From assembly GCA_041906185.1 (NCBI GenBank), contig JAYRJQ010000005.1:124001-188000 (forward strand): DNA of 64,000 bases, written 5' to 3'. Position numbers and translations under genes: made by a program. Positions within the stretch are counted from its first letter, which is position 1; the number at the start of each line of letters is the position of its first letter. Below the pieces are notes generated by a model. That model was not told the origin of the DNA, searched no databases, and saw only the letters and a list, made by a program, of their open reading frames with translations. The DNA is from Roseateles_B sp041906185. GTDB lineage: Bacteria; Pseudomonadota; Gammaproteobacteria; Burkholderiales; Burkholderiaceae_C. Shown one piece after another: positions 32,712-41,766 of the stretch.

Positions 32712-35042
32712 ATGGACCGTCGCAATTTCCTGCGTCGCTCGGTCGTGCAGACCGGCGCCCTGATCACCGCCTCCTCCGCCCTCGGCGGCCTCGCCGGCTG
32801 CATGGGCGGCGGCGACAACGGCACCACCGTGCTGCCCCTGCCGCCCACCTTCCCCGGCAGCAGCACCGCGCTGCCCGAGACGCCCGCCGCCAGCGGCGCC
32901 TACAAGTTCCCGCAGAGCGTGGCCTCGGGCGATCCGCGCAGCGACGGCGTCCTGCTGTGGGCCCGCGTGGTGCCGGCGGGCGCCGATGACATCGCGCCCG
33001 CCAGCGTCGAGGCCAACTTCAAGGTTCGCCTGCGCATCACCGCTGCCGACAACAGCGCCCTGCTGGGCAGCAACACCGCCCTGGCCGGCAGCTTCGATGC
33101 CGACCTCGAGGTGCCCGTCTACGCCTTCTACGACAACACCCTGCGCCACCGCATCAGCGGCCTGAAGCCGGCGACGACCTACTTCTACCAGTTCCAGGCC
33201 GGCGACAGCCGCTCCAAGGTGGGCCGCTTCAAGACCGCCCCCGCGACCGACGCCGACATCGACAGCCTCAAGTTCGCCTTCACCACCTGCCAGGACTGGA
33301 GCGTGAACCACTGGGCCGGCATGGTCGAGCTGGCCAAGGAGCCGGTGGACTTCATCGTGCACCTGGGCGACTACATCTACGAAGCCGTGGGTGCGGACTA
33401 CCAGGCCGGCGGCGTCGAGGCCGCCCACACCGCGCTGATGCTGCCCAACGGCATGGACCTGCCGGGCAAGGGCAAGTACGCCAACACCCTCGCCGACTAC
33501 CGCTACCTCTACAAGCGCTACCGCAGCGACCCGCGCCTGCAGGCCGTGCACGAGCGCTTCGCCTTCGTGCCCATCTGGGACGACCACGAGTTCTCCGACG
33601 ACTGCTGGCAGGACCGCGAGACCTACGACAACGGCACGTTCAATGCCGCCACCTCGGTCGGCGACAACACCGCCCAGACCTCGCGCCGCCGCTCGGCCAG
33701 CCAGGCCTGGTTCGAGTTCATGCCCGCCGACGTCAGCTTCACGCTGGACCCGGGCTACGGCATCAGCAACATCCGCATCTACCGCGAGCTGAAGTTCGGC
33801 AAGCTGATGCACCTGGTGATGACGGACCAGCGCCTCTACCGCGCCGATCACCTCATCCCCGAGGCCGCCCCCAGCCCGCTGACCGGCCAGCCCATCGGCT
33901 CCATCGGCGCCCGCTACATGGTGCCCGAGACCACGCTGAACACCGTCGAGGCCGCCAAGCTCAAGGCCGCCAAGGACGCGCAGCTGCCGGATCCGCTGGG
34001 CCTGGTGAGCGTGCTGGGCGCCGCGCAGCGTCAGTGGTTCCTGCAGACGCTGACGGCCTCGACCGCGCAGTGGAAGATCTGGGGCAACGAGACCTCGCTG
34101 CTGAAGATGAGCGTGGACGGCGCTGCCCTGCCCACCGCCCCGGCCGCCTTCAAGCAGCGCTTCATCCTGAACGCCGACCAATGGGACGGCTACAACGCCG
34201 AGCGCCAGGCGCTGATGAAGCACATCGTCGACAACAAGATCGGCAACGTGGTGGCCGTCACCGGTGACATCCACGCCTTCTACGCCGGTCAGGTGATGGT
34301 CGACTACCAGGCGGCGTCGCCCGTGCCTGCCATGGTCGACCTGGTGACCGCCGGCATGTCCTCGAACAGCTTCTTCAGCTACTTCCTGGGCGCCGCCAGC
34401 CAGCCGGGCTTCAGCGATCTCAAGCCGCTGGTGGCCACGAGCGAGGCCGAGGCCGAGGGCATCGCGATCCAGATGGTGTCCGTCGGCGTGGCGCAATCCG
34501 CGGGCGTGACCGACCTGAGCAACAAGGCCGCCATCCAGGCCGCCGTGATGGGTGCCATCCAGGCGGGCAAGCTGCCGGCCGCCGCCGTGCAGCCCACGCC
34601 GGGCCTGTCCACCGCCGTCATCAACACCTTCGACGAGACACTGACCGGCGGCATGGGCGGCGTGATCGCCAGCACCATCGCCATGCTGGCGGCCACCAGC
34701 CGCTCGGTTGCCGCAATGACGCTCTACGGCCTGATCCAGCAGAAGCTGGCCGCGGCACTGGGCATCCCGGCGGCTGCGGTGCCCTCCAGCGAGATCGTGA
34801 AGCGCCTGAACCCGCTGGCCAACGCCACGACCGGCGCGGCCCCGGCCCTCAACAATCCCTGGATCAAGCACGCGGACACCGATGCCCAGGGCTATGCCGT
34901 CGTGAACCTCTCCAAGACCGAGCTGGTGTGCCAGTTCAAGAAGGTCAAGCGCCTGAGCGGCGGCGCCGCGCCCACCGACGCCATCGCCAGCGTCAAGACG
35001 GTGCGCGTGCCCAGCGGCAGCGCCACGCTGACGGTGAGCTGA
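32712..35042 (+). CDS. phoD: PhoD family alkaline phosphatase D, Tat-exported probable lipoprotein
   Basis: A protein of 776 residues from ATG 32712, which GGAG (32702-32705) precedes by 6 bases. The twin-arginine signal is MDRRNFLRRSVVQTG; it runs into GGLAGC, which also fits a lipobox with Cys31, so the protein may be a Tat-exported lipoprotein. A PhoD N-terminal Ig-like domain (FPQSVASGDPRSDGVLLWARV) and the phosphatase core follow: FTTCQDWSVNH, VHLGDYIYEA, PIWDDHEFSDD and VVAVTGDIHAFYAG. Residues beyond about 560 are an extra region not typical of PhoD. PhoD releases phosphate from phosphodiesters and phosphomonoesters with iron and calcium. Downstream lies a strong terminator. Confidence 0.93.
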   Translation: MDRRNFLRRSVVQTGALITASSALGGLAGCMGGGDNGTTVLPLPPTFPGSSTALPETPAASGAYKFPQSVASGDPRSDGVLLWARVVPAGADDIAPASVEANFKVRLRITAADNSALLGSNTALAGSFDADLEVPVYAFYDNTLRHRISGLKPATTYFYQFQAGDSRSKVGRFKTAPATDADIDSLKFAFTTCQDWSVNHWAGMVELAKEPVDFIVHLGDYIYEAVGADYQAGGVEAAHTALMLPNGMDLPGKGKYANTLADYRYLYKRYRSDPRLQAVHERFAFVPIWDDHEFSDDCWQDRETYDNGTFNAATSVGDNTAQTSRRRSASQAWFEFMPADVSFTLDPGYGISNIRIYRELKFGKLMHLVMTDQRLYRADHLIPEAAPSPLTGQPIGSIGARYMVPETTLNTVEAAKLKAAKDAQLPDPLGLVSVLGAAQRQWFLQTLTASTAQWKIWGNETSLLKMSVDGAALPTAPAAFKQRFILNADQWDGYNAERQALMKHIVDNKIGNVVAVTGDIHAFYAGQVMVDYQAASPVPAMVDLVTAGMSSNSFFSYFLGAASQPGFSDLKPLVATSEAEAEGIAIQMVSVGVAQSAGVTDLSNKAAIQAAVMGAIQAGKLPAAAVQPTPGLSTAVINTFDETLTGGMGGVIASTIAMLAATSRSVAAMTLYGLIQQKLAAALGIPAAAVPSSEIVKRLNPLANATTGAAPALNNPWIKHADTDAQGYAVVNLSKTELVCQFKKVKRLSGGAAPTDAIASVKTVRVPSGSATLTVS

Positions 35043-35063
35043 GTCCCCGCGACCCGCTCGTGC

Positions 35064-35094
35064 AAAGGGCTGCCTTCGGGCAGCCCCTTTTTTT
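35064..35094 (+). terminator. Rho-independent terminator of phoD
   Basis: GGGCTGCC (35067-35074), loop TTCG, GGCAGCCC (35079-35086), then C and seven T (35088-35094); preceded by AAA. The clearest intrinsic terminator in the window. Confidence 0.93.
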
Positions 35095-35124
35095 ATGCCT
35101 TCGCCGGCGCGCAGGCACCGCAAG

Positions 35125-35139
35125 GCAAGACCTGACCCC
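35125..35139 (+). repeat. Dispersed word GCAAGACCTGACCCC, copy 5
   Basis: Exact copy in the spacer between the phoD terminator and the end of the convergent PEP-synthase-like gene. Confidence 0.88.
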
Positions 35140-35144
35140 GTCAG

Positions 35145-37130
35145 TCAGTAGACGTTTCGCTGCACGAAGGGCCGGGCCTGCAGCATCACCAGACGGCCCT
35201 CGCCGTCGATCGCCCATTCGATGTCCTGCTCCGCGCCACCCAGCTCGCGCCGGATCGCCAGGGCCAGGCGGGCCAGCGACAGCACCTGCTCGTCCTTCAG
35301 CACCGAGGCCGAGGCAACGGCCACCTCCTTCAGCCCGCCGGACTCGTCCAGGCGCAGCTCGGTGCTCTCGCCGGAGCTCGAGAGCCGCTCGATGGCTCCG
35401 CTGCGCTCCTCGTAGAGCGCCTGCTCGGCGATGCGCTTGCCCTCCACCACCTTGATGCCGATGCCGCGCTTGGCCGAGACATAGACCACGCCGCTGCGCG
35501 TGGCGTCGAAGGGATCGCGGGTAATCATCACACCGGACATGCGGGAGTCCACGGCCCGCTGCACCAGCACGGCCATCTGGACCTGCTCATGGCGCAGCCC
35601 GGCCTGCCGGCGTGCCTCGAAGGCCTCCGCGTTCCACACCGAGGCCCAGACCTGCTTCACCGCGCGGGCCAGGTCCGCCCGCACATTGGGCACGGTCGTG
35701 TAGAGCCCTGCCCCGCTGAAGTTGGCGAGGTCCTCCGAGTTCGAGGAGCTGCGCACGAAGACGCCCGCGCTGCCGAGCTGCCGCTCCCACTGCTGCGTCC
35801 ATTGCGCCTCCAGCCCGGCGGGCAGGGGCAGGGCGAGCAGGTCCTCGCGCAGGCGGGCGAGCGCGGCGCGGCGCTGGCCCGGGCTGCCCTCGAAGCCGCC
35901 TTCCGCGAGGGTCTCGGCCACGCGCGCCTTGACCGCGGGCTGGGCCATGAAGGCCGCGAAGGCGCCATAGGGAATGCAGAAGCCGTCAGGCACCGGCGCC
36001 GTGGCCGGCAGCCGCCCCTGCGATTGCAGCCACTGCAACTCGCCCAGGCGTGCGGCCTTGCCGCCGCAGGCACTCATGTCCTTCAGGCGCATCTGCGCCA
36101 GGGGCAGCGGCTGCTGGCGGCGCAGGTCCGGCGCGCTCAGCAGCCGCGCCTTGGCCTGGCGCGCCACCGGCCGCCAGCTGGCCGGGGCCTCGGCGCGGGG
36201 CTCGATGCGGTGGCCGTCGCGGCGCACCTCCAGCCACACGGTTCGCCCGTCCAGGTCCTGCAGCTGCTGCCAGGCGTCCCGCAGGTAGAGGTTGGGAATG
36301 CCCCAGCCCTTGGCCAGCAGGTTCACGTGCGAGAGCGCCGTCGAGGGCGCGGCCAGGATCACGCCCGCCACCGGCGGCAGGGCCAGCGGGGCCTCGCGCA
36401 GCACGACGATGTCCTCCGGCGCCAGGTCGTCGACCTGCTCGATGTCCTCCACCAGACGCAGGCGGCCGAAGGCGCGGCCCGGGTTGTAGGCCAGCGCGCT
36501 GCGGCCGGCGATGAGCTGGGCCTGCGTCACCGCCTCGATGCCGGCGGCCTGGGCGACCTGCTCATGCTGCGCGGCATTGGCCTTGAAGCGCAGGGGCGCG
36601 AAGCTCATGTCGCGCGCCAGCACCGTCTGCGCCGTGCGCAGCAGCTCGGGCGTCTGGCGATCGCCCTCCCAGAACTCGTAGACAAAGCCCTTGAGCTGCG
36701 GATGCCAGCTGACCATGCCCAGGATGAAGCGCCGCTGCGGCTGCTGGTAGAGCCGCGTGCGCACGCCCGGCTCCCAGCTCGTCACCAGGTGGCGCGCCTT
36801 GAGGAAGTCCTCGTGAAGGGCGTAACGCCGCGTGTTGACGAACAAGACCTGACCCTGCGCCGCCTGCCGGTCGATCACGAAGAGCACATGCGGCTGCGCC
36901 TCGGGCGTTCCCGGGTCGTAGACGCGGGCCATGCGATCGAAGCTGGCGCGATCCGGCAGCTGGTCCAGGAAGGGCACCGGGTCGGGCGCCTGTGCCAGCT
37001 GGGCGCGGCCCACTCGCTTGGCGACGAGGGCCGAGGGTTTGGCGTCGGTCTGGGCGTGGGCGGGGCCGTGCGCGACGGAAACGGCGACCAGGCTCAGGAA
37101 CAGCGCGGCCTGGCGAAAGCAAGAAGGCAT
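35145..37130 (-). CDS. Exported protein with permuted PEP-synthase-like domains
   Basis: A protein of 661 residues with a signal peptide (QAALFLSLVAVSVAHGPAHAQ). A region of unknown fold (30-230) is followed by a swivelling phosphohistidine-like domain: VAGVILAAPSTALSHVNLLAKGWGIPNLY in family form, with His268 at the phospho-site position. After it comes an ATP-grasp pyruvate-phosphate-dikinase N-terminal domain: CGGKAARLGEL (about 355), VPDGFCIPYGAF, FVRSSSNSEDLANFSGAGLYTT, GVMITRDPFD and EQDIEWAIDGEGRLVMLQARPF. In PEP synthase the ATP-grasp domain comes first, so the order is swapped, and no PEP/pyruvate barrel is present. Export of an ATP-using fold is odd; its substrate is unknown. The dispersed word encodes GQVLF at 36843. 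Confidence 0.85.
   Translation of the reverse strand: MPSCFRQAALFLSLVAVSVAHGPAHAQTDAKPSALVAKRVGRAQLAQAPDPVPFLDQLPDRASFDRMARVYDPGTPEAQPHVLFVIDRQAAQGQVLFVNTRRYALHEDFLKARHLVTSWEPGVRTRLYQQPQRRFILGMVSWHPQLKGFVYEFWEGDRQTPELLRTAQTVLARDMSFAPLRFKANAAQHEQVAQAAGIEAVTQAQLIAGRSALAYNPGRAFGRLRLVEDIEQVDDLAPEDIVVLREAPLALPPVAGVILAAPSTALSHVNLLAKGWGIPNLYLRDAWQQLQDLDGRTVWLEVRRDGHRIEPRAEAPASWRPVARQAKARLLSAPDLRRQQPLPLAQMRLKDMSACGGKAARLGELQWLQSQGRLPATAPVPDGFCIPYGAFAAFMAQPAVKARVAETLAEGGFEGSPGQRRAALARLREDLLALPLPAGLEAQWTQQWERQLGSAGVFVRSSSNSEDLANFSGAGLYTTVPNVRADLARAVKQVWASVWNAEAFEARRQAGLRHEQVQMAVLVQRAVDSRMSGVMITRDPFDATRSGVVYVSAKRGIGIKVVEGKRIAEQALYEERSGAIERLSSSGESTELRLDESGGLKEVAVASASVLKDEQVLSLARLALAIRRELGGAEQDIEWAIDGEGRLVMLQARPFVQRNVY
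36843..36855 (+). repeat. Dispersed word CAAGACCTGACCC, copy 6
   Basis: Exact 13-base copy. On the coding (minus) strand it reads Q-G-Q-V-L-F. Confidence 0.85.
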
Positions 37131-37218
37131 GGGGTTGGAACTCCGGGCGTCAAGGGACTGAGTGGCGGCACTGCCCCACTCCTGTGCCCGCCGCTGGCAG
37201 GCGCCAGTCAACAGCTTG

Positions 37219-37245
37219 TTTACTTTGCGGCCCCTCTAAAGTAAA
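37219..37245. promoter_or_regulatory. Inverted repeat TTTACTTT / AAAGTAAA after the Fic gene
   Basis: Perfect 8-bp arms at 37219-37226 and 37238-37245 with an 11-base spacer, in an AT-rich gap between the Fic stop and the start of the exported PEP-synthase-like gene (both minus strand). It can be an operator for the downstream gene or a stem ending the Fic message. Confidence 0.5.
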
Positions 37246-37260
37246 GGAAACGGCTTTTCT

Positions 37261-38394
37261 TTAACTTAAAAACAGGCCAAGGTAGCGATCAAAGACATAG
37301 ACCCTGCCTTTCTGGCGCCCGGTGTTCTCGCGCAGGATGCCCAGGCGCTCGAATTCCCGGATCAAGGTATTGGCGGTCGGCGAGCTGATGCCCAGCTCGG
37401 CCACCAACTGCCCAGCCGTGACGATGGGCCTGCGGTAGAGCTGGTGCAGGGCCTCGCGGGCCGTCGCGCTGCGCTTGCCCAAGGTCATCACCTGCTGCTC
37501 AACCTCGGTACGCAACTGCAGGACGCCTCGGAACACGTCCCGCCCCTTGCGCGCCGTCTCGGTGACGCCGCTCAGGAAAAAACGCACCCAGTGGATCAGG
37601 TCATTGCCCGTCCGCACGCGCATCAGGGCATCGTAGTAGCTGGCCCGGTTGCGCTCGAAAAAGTCCGAGAGATACAGCGAAGGCTTGGCCAGAATGCCGC
37701 AGCTCACCAGGTAGAGCGGAATCATCAGGCGGCCAATCCGGCCGTTGCCATCCAGGAAGGGGTGGATGGTCTCGAACTGATAGTGCGCCAGGGCGATCCG
37801 CACCAGGTGCGGCACGGCCACCTCCTCGTTGTGCAGGAACTTCTCCATGTCGCTCATCAACTCGGCGACGCCCTCGTGATGCGGAGGAATGAAGGCGGCG
37901 TCCTGGAGGCTGGAGCCGCCGATCCAGTTCTGGCTGCTGCGGAACTCGCCTGGCTGCTTGTGTTCGCCGCGCACGCCCTGCATCAGCGTGGCATGCGTCT
38001 GCTTGAGCAGGCGGTTGGACAGGGGCAGTTCGACCAGCGCAGCCACGGCCGTGTTCACCGCGTCGATGTAGTTGTGCACCTCCCGCCAGTCATTGCGCTT
38101 CTCGGGCAGCACCTGCTCCTCGGGCAGCAGGGCCTCGTCCATCTCGGTCTGCGTGCCCTCGATGCGGCTGGAGGTCTGCGCCTCCTTGACCACGTGCATC
38201 TGGATGAAGAGATCGATGTCGGGAACGATCAGCGAAAAGGCGTTGAGCTCCCCCAGCGCCCGGTTGGCCTGTTCCAGCAGCACCGCGATGTGTGGGTCCT
38301 CCCACTGCCATTCACCGTTGATGGGCGTGGGCTCGAAGCTCTTGTACTGGTAGCGCGGCGTCCATCGGCCGGCAACGAAGGTTTCGAATCTCAT
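37261..38394 (-). CDS. Fic family AMP-transferase with inhibitory helix and C-terminal winged helix
   Basis: A protein of 377 residues. The N-terminal Fic_N part holds the inhibitory motif S75-S-R-I-E79-G80 of the (S/T)xxxE(G/N) type, so this is a class II, self-inhibited enzyme. The active loop is complete: HPFLDGNGR at 211-219. A flap region is seen near GGSSLQDAAFIPP. The C-terminus is a winged-helix (LVAELGISSPTANTLIREFERLGIL) that could bind DNA. Fic enzymes add AMP to Ser/Thr/Tyr of target proteins. Base composition is visibly lower in GC than its neighbours, particularly at both ends, which suggests acquisition by transfer. No toxin partner gene is seen. Confidence 0.94.
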   Translation of the reverse strand: MRFETFVAGRWTPRYQYKSFEPTPINGEWQWEDPHIAVLLEQANRALGELNAFSLIVPDIDLFIQMHVVKEAQTSSRIEGTQTEMDEALLPEEQVLPEKRNDWREVHNYIDAVNTAVAALVELPLSNRLLKQTHATLMQGVRGEHKQPGEFRSSQNWIGGSSLQDAAFIPPHHEGVAELMSDMEKFLHNEEVAVPHLVRIALAHYQFETIHPFLDGNGRIGRLMIPLYLVSCGILAKPSLYLSDFFERNRASYYDALMRVRTGNDLIHWVRFFLSGVTETARKGRDVFRGVLQLRTEVEQQVMTLGKRSATAREALHQLYRRPIVTAGQLVAELGISSPTANTLIREFERLGILRENTGRQKGRVYVFDRYLGLFLS

Positions 38395-38528
38395 GCGGGG
38401 CGCGCTCCTGCCACAGGGCCGGGTTCATGCGATGCCAGCAGGCCGAACTGCAGCCGCGCTTGGGGGTGGCGCCATTGTCTGCGCAAAGTGAAGACGTTGG
38501 CGGCACCTGCAGGGCGCCGCAGCCTCAC

Positions 38529-40598
38529 TCACCGCTCGTTCTGCTTCGCCGCCGCCGCGGCCGCCGCCGCCTTCGCCGCCAGCTCCTCACGCATGCGCTT
38601 GAGCTTCTCGCGGGGGTCTTCCTTGATGCCGGACTCGTGCAGGCGCATCTCGGCGATGAAGCGGCTGGGGATGCCCATCACCATCTCCCGCGCCTTCTTG
38701 CGCCGGCGCAGGGTGCTCACGGCCAGCGTGGTGCGGGCGCGGGTGATGCCCACGTACATGAGGCGGCGCTCTTCCTCCAGGCGGCTGGCGGTCATCTCCT
38801 CGTCGTCGGCCTTGAAGGGCAGCAGGCCCTCGTTGACGCCGGCCAGGAAGACATGCGGCCACTCGAGGCCCTTGGAGGCGTGCAGGGTGGTGAGGATGAC
38901 CTGGTCCTGCTCCTCGCCGCGCTCGGAGAGCGAGAGGATGACGCTGATGGTCTGGGCCACCTGCAGCACCGTCTGCTTGGGCTCCTCGAAGGTGGTGCCG
39001 CCGTCCTGGGCCAGCTGGCCGCCGCAGCGCTTGGCCACCCAGTCCACGAAGTCCAGGACATTGCTCCAGCGGGCGGCCGCGGCCTTCTCGTTCTCGTCGC
39101 TGTCGTAGAGGTGCTGCTCGTAGCCGATGTCCTTGAGCCACTCGAGCATCAGCGTCTTGGCGTCCTCCGCGCCCTCGGTGTGGCGGGCGCGGTATTCCAG
39201 GTCGTTCAGGTAGCGGCCGAACTCGTGCAGCGAGCCGATGGCCTTCTTGTTCAGCACGGTGGAGAGCGAGTCCGAGAACAGCGCCTCGTACATGCTGATC
39301 TTCCAGCGGCCCGCGAACTGGCTCAGCGCGCCGAGCGTGGTGTGGCCGATGCCGCGCTTGGGCGTGGTGACGGCGCGCAGGAAGGCGGGGTCGTCGTCCT
39401 GGTTGACGAGCAGGCGCAGCCAGGCGCAGAGGTCCTTGATCTCGCTCTTGTCGAAGAAGCTCTGGCCGCCGCTGACCTTGTACGGGATCTCCGCGCGGCG
39501 CAGCGCCTGCTCGAAGATGCGGGCCTGGTGGTTGGCGCGGTAAAGGATGGCGAAGTCGGCGAACTTGACCTTGGCGCCAAGGCTGGCCCGGATGGCCTGG
39601 ATGCGCGCCACGGCGCGCTCCGCCTCGTGCTCCTCGCCGTCGGCCTCGACCAGCGCGATGGGCTCGCCGTCGCCGTACTCGCTCCACAGCTTCTTCTGGA
39701 ACAGCTTCGGGTTGGTCTCGATGACGTTGTTGGCCGCGCGCAGGATGGCGCCGGTGGAACGGTAGTTCTGCTCCAGCGGGATGATCTTGAGGTTGGGGTA
39801 GTCGACCGGCAGGCGCTTGAGGTTCTCGATCGTCGCGCCGCGCCAGCCGTAGATGGACTGGTCGTCGTCACCCACGGCGGTGAACATGCCGCGCTCGCCC
39901 ACCAGCGCCTTGAGCAGCTCGTACTGCACGGAGTTGGTGTCCTGGTATTCGTCCACCAGCACGTACCGCAGCTTGTCCTGCCACTTGCCGCGGGCCTCGG
40001 CGTCCTCGGTCAGCAGCTTCAGGGGCAGGCTGATGAGGTCGTCGAAGTCCACCGCCTGGTAGGCCGCCAGGCGCTCCTGGTAGCGCCCCATCACGACGGC
40101 GGCCATGCGCTCCTGCTCGTCCTTGGCGGCCTTGAGCGCCATCTCGGCGTTCAGGCCCATGTTCTTCCACAGCGAGATGGTCCACTGCCACTGCTTGACC
40201 ATGTTGGCGTCGGTGGTGCCGCCGGCATCGCGCAGCACGCCCAGCACGTCATCGCTGTCGAGGATGGAGAACTGCTCCTTCAGCCCGACCCGCGTGCCCT
40301 CCTCGCGCAGCAGGCGCACGCCCAGCGAGTGGAAGGTCGAGATGGCCAGGTCCTTGGCGGCCCGCGCGCCGACGAGCCCCTTGGCCCGCTCGCGCATTTC
40401 CTGCGCCGCCTTGTTGGTGAAGGTGATGGCGGCGATGTTCTTCGCCTGGTAGCCGGCCTGCAGCAGGCGGGCGATTTTGGTGGTGATCACCCGCGTCTTG
40501 CCGGAGCCCGCCCCGGCCACGACCAGGCAGGGCCCGTGCAGGTGGTGCACGGCTTCGAGCTGGGCGGGATTCAGGGTGGCGGTGGGATCGGCGGACAT
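38529..40598 (-). CDS. rep: ATP-dependent DNA helicase Rep (UvrD/Rep superfamily 1)
   Basis: A protein of 689 residues, the normal length for Rep. Helicase motifs in order: Q-motif LNPAQLEAVHHL, Walker A AGAGSGKT, AITFTNKAA, STFHSLG, Walker B LVDEYQDTN, GDDDQSIYGWRGA, LEQNYRS, TTLHASKGLEWPHVFL and ERRLMYVGITRA. Rep moves 3' to 5' on single strands and removes obstacles ahead of the replication fork. The C-terminus ends in a poly-Ala run (AAKAAAAAAAAK) and a basic tail where E. coli Rep contacts DnaB. PriA, its partner in replication restart, is coded 6 kb away. Confidence 0.96.
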   Translation of the reverse strand: MSADPTATLNPAQLEAVHHLHGPCLVVAGAGSGKTRVITTKIARLLQAGYQAKNIAAITFTNKAAQEMRERAKGLVGARAAKDLAISTFHSLGVRLLREEGTRVGLKEQFSILDSDDVLGVLRDAGGTTDANMVKQWQWTISLWKNMGLNAEMALKAAKDEQERMAAVVMGRYQERLAAYQAVDFDDLISLPLKLLTEDAEARGKWQDKLRYVLVDEYQDTNSVQYELLKALVGERGMFTAVGDDDQSIYGWRGATIENLKRLPVDYPNLKIIPLEQNYRSTGAILRAANNVIETNPKLFQKKLWSEYGDGEPIALVEADGEEHEAERAVARIQAIRASLGAKVKFADFAILYRANHQARIFEQALRRAEIPYKVSGGQSFFDKSEIKDLCAWLRLLVNQDDDPAFLRAVTTPKRGIGHTTLGALSQFAGRWKISMYEALFSDSLSTVLNKKAIGSLHEFGRYLNDLEYRARHTEGAEDAKTLMLEWLKDIGYEQHLYDSDENEKAAAARWSNVLDFVDWVAKRCGGQLAQDGGTTFEEPKQTVLQVAQTISVILSLSERGEEQDQVILTTLHASKGLEWPHVFLAGVNEGLLPFKADDEEMTASRLEEERRLMYVGITRARTTLAVSTLRRRKKAREMVMGIPSRFIAEMRLHESGIKEDPREKLKRMREELAAKAAAAAAAAKQNER

Positions 40599-40736
40599 GG
40601 CGGCAAGGGGGCAGATCCGGCGCCCTCGGCACCGGGCCGCGCATCATACAAGCCGGCCCTGACAGCCCCTGCCGCCGCCGTCCCCGGCATCAGGGCCATC
40701 GCCGGCCCCAGGGCTGACAGGGTCGGGCGGGCTCCC

Positions 40737-40742
40737 TATCAT
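40737..40742 (+). promoter_or_regulatory. Possible -10 element of the binding-protein gene
   Basis: TATCAT lies 29 bases before the ATG at 40771, which has GGAAGGA as ribosome site. It resembles the element before 6338. Confidence 0.35.
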
Positions 40743-40770
40743 CGGCCCACCTGAACAGGGAAGGATCCTC

Positions 40771-41733
40771 ATGAAGGGACCGAGTCGGGGACAGTCGTCG
40801 CGGGCCGCCAGACCAGGTGCGCCCCAGCGGCCAGGCCGCCGGGCACCGGGATGGAGGCGAGGTCTGGCGATGATCCCGCTGCTGGGCCTGGCCGCCACCG
40901 CGCAGGTGCAGGTGCAGGTGCAGGCACAGGAGATCCTGGCCGTGGGCACGACCTTCCCGCGGCTGTTCATGCCGGGGGCGCCCGTCTCGGCCGTCTCGGC
41001 CGTCTCGCCCGGCGTGCCACCCGGCCCCTCGCCGAGCCCCGTGACGGCCAGCCCGCCCGCGGGTGCAGCGCCGCCGGAGGGTCTGGCCGTCGAGCTGCTG
41101 CAGGCCATCGCCCAGCAGCGCGGCTGGCAGCTGCGCTTCGAGCACTACCCTTGGCCGCGCGCCCAGGCCATGGTGGAGCACGGGCAGGCGCAGATCCTCA
41201 TCGGCCCCTACCGGACGCCCGAGCGGGAGCAGCGCTTCGTCTTCGCGCCCTCGGCCTTCTACGAGGACCGGCTCGTGTTCTTCGGCGGCCCGGCGTCGCG
41301 CCCGGCCTGGCAGGGGGACTACCGCGCCCTGGCCGGCGTGGAGATCGCCCAGGTGTCCGGCTGGGCCTACGGCGAGGCCTTCGAGCAGGCCCGGCCGCTG
41401 CTGCGGCTGACCACCGTCCGCGACGTGGAGACGGGCCTGCGCATGCTGCGCACGGGCCGCGTGGCGCTGCTGGCCACGAATGAGCGCAACACGCAGCCGG
41501 TGCTGGCCAGCCTCGGGCTGCAGCAGCAACTGGCGCCGGTGGAGGGGCCCGCCATCGGGCAGCTGCGAGGGCATTTCGCGTGTTCGCGCCAGCCGCCCGG
41601 GCCTGCGCTGTGCGAAGCCCTGGAGCAGTCGCTCCTGCAGCTGCGGCGCAGCGGGGAGTGGCCGCGGCTCAATCAGAAATGGGGCGTGGGGCTGCCGGAA
41701 CCGGAAGGCGCCCGCAGCGCCGTGCTGCGCTGA
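40771..41733 (+). CDS. Periplasmic substrate-binding protein, amino-acid (SBP_bac_3) type
   Basis: A protein of 320 residues. The basic N-region and hydrophobic MIPLLGLAATAQ form a signal peptide, followed by a QVQVQVQAQ run from a CAGGTG repeat. The ligand-binding domain is of the ABC amino-acid type: GLAVELLQAIAQQRGWQLRFEHYPWPRAQAMVEHGQAQILIGPYRTPERE in family form, and later VEIAQVSGWAYGE and ALLATNER. No permease or ATPase gene is nearby, so it is an orphan; it may feed a chemoreceptor or be a stand-alone sensor protein. GGAAGGA precedes the ATG. Confidence 0.88.
   Translation: MKGPSRGQSSRAARPGAPQRPGRRAPGWRRGLAMIPLLGLAATAQVQVQVQAQEILAVGTTFPRLFMPGAPVSAVSAVSPGVPPGPSPSPVTASPPAGAAPPEGLAVELLQAIAQQRGWQLRFEHYPWPRAQAMVEHGQAQILIGPYRTPEREQRFVFAPSAFYEDRLVFFGGPASRPAWQGDYRALAGVEIAQVSGWAYGEAFEQARPLLRLTTVRDVETGLRMLRTGRVALLATNERNTQPVLASLGLQQQLAPVEGPAIGQLRGHFACSRQPPGPALCEALEQSLLQLRRSGEWPRLNQKWGVGLPEPEGARSAVLR
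40903..40924 (+). repeat. Hexanucleotide repeat (CAGGTG)3.7
   Basis: Encodes QVQVQVQ at the end of the signal peptide of the binding protein. Confidence 0.85.
40984..41008 (+). repeat. 9-bp tandem repeat GTCTCGGCC
   Basis: Two full units and most of a third, encoding VSAVSAVS in the N-terminal linker of the binding protein. Confidence 0.75.
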
Positions 41734-41766
41734 CGCCAGGAGCGGCTCGCCGGCCGCAGCGGCCGC

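Noticed and set aside
37261..38394. Fic/antitoxin pair
   Set aside because: No small antitoxin gene is adjacent; the inhibitory helix is in the Fic protein itself.
38427..40754. Open frame of 775 codons opposite rep
   Set aside because: Rep helicase motifs are complete on the minus strand.
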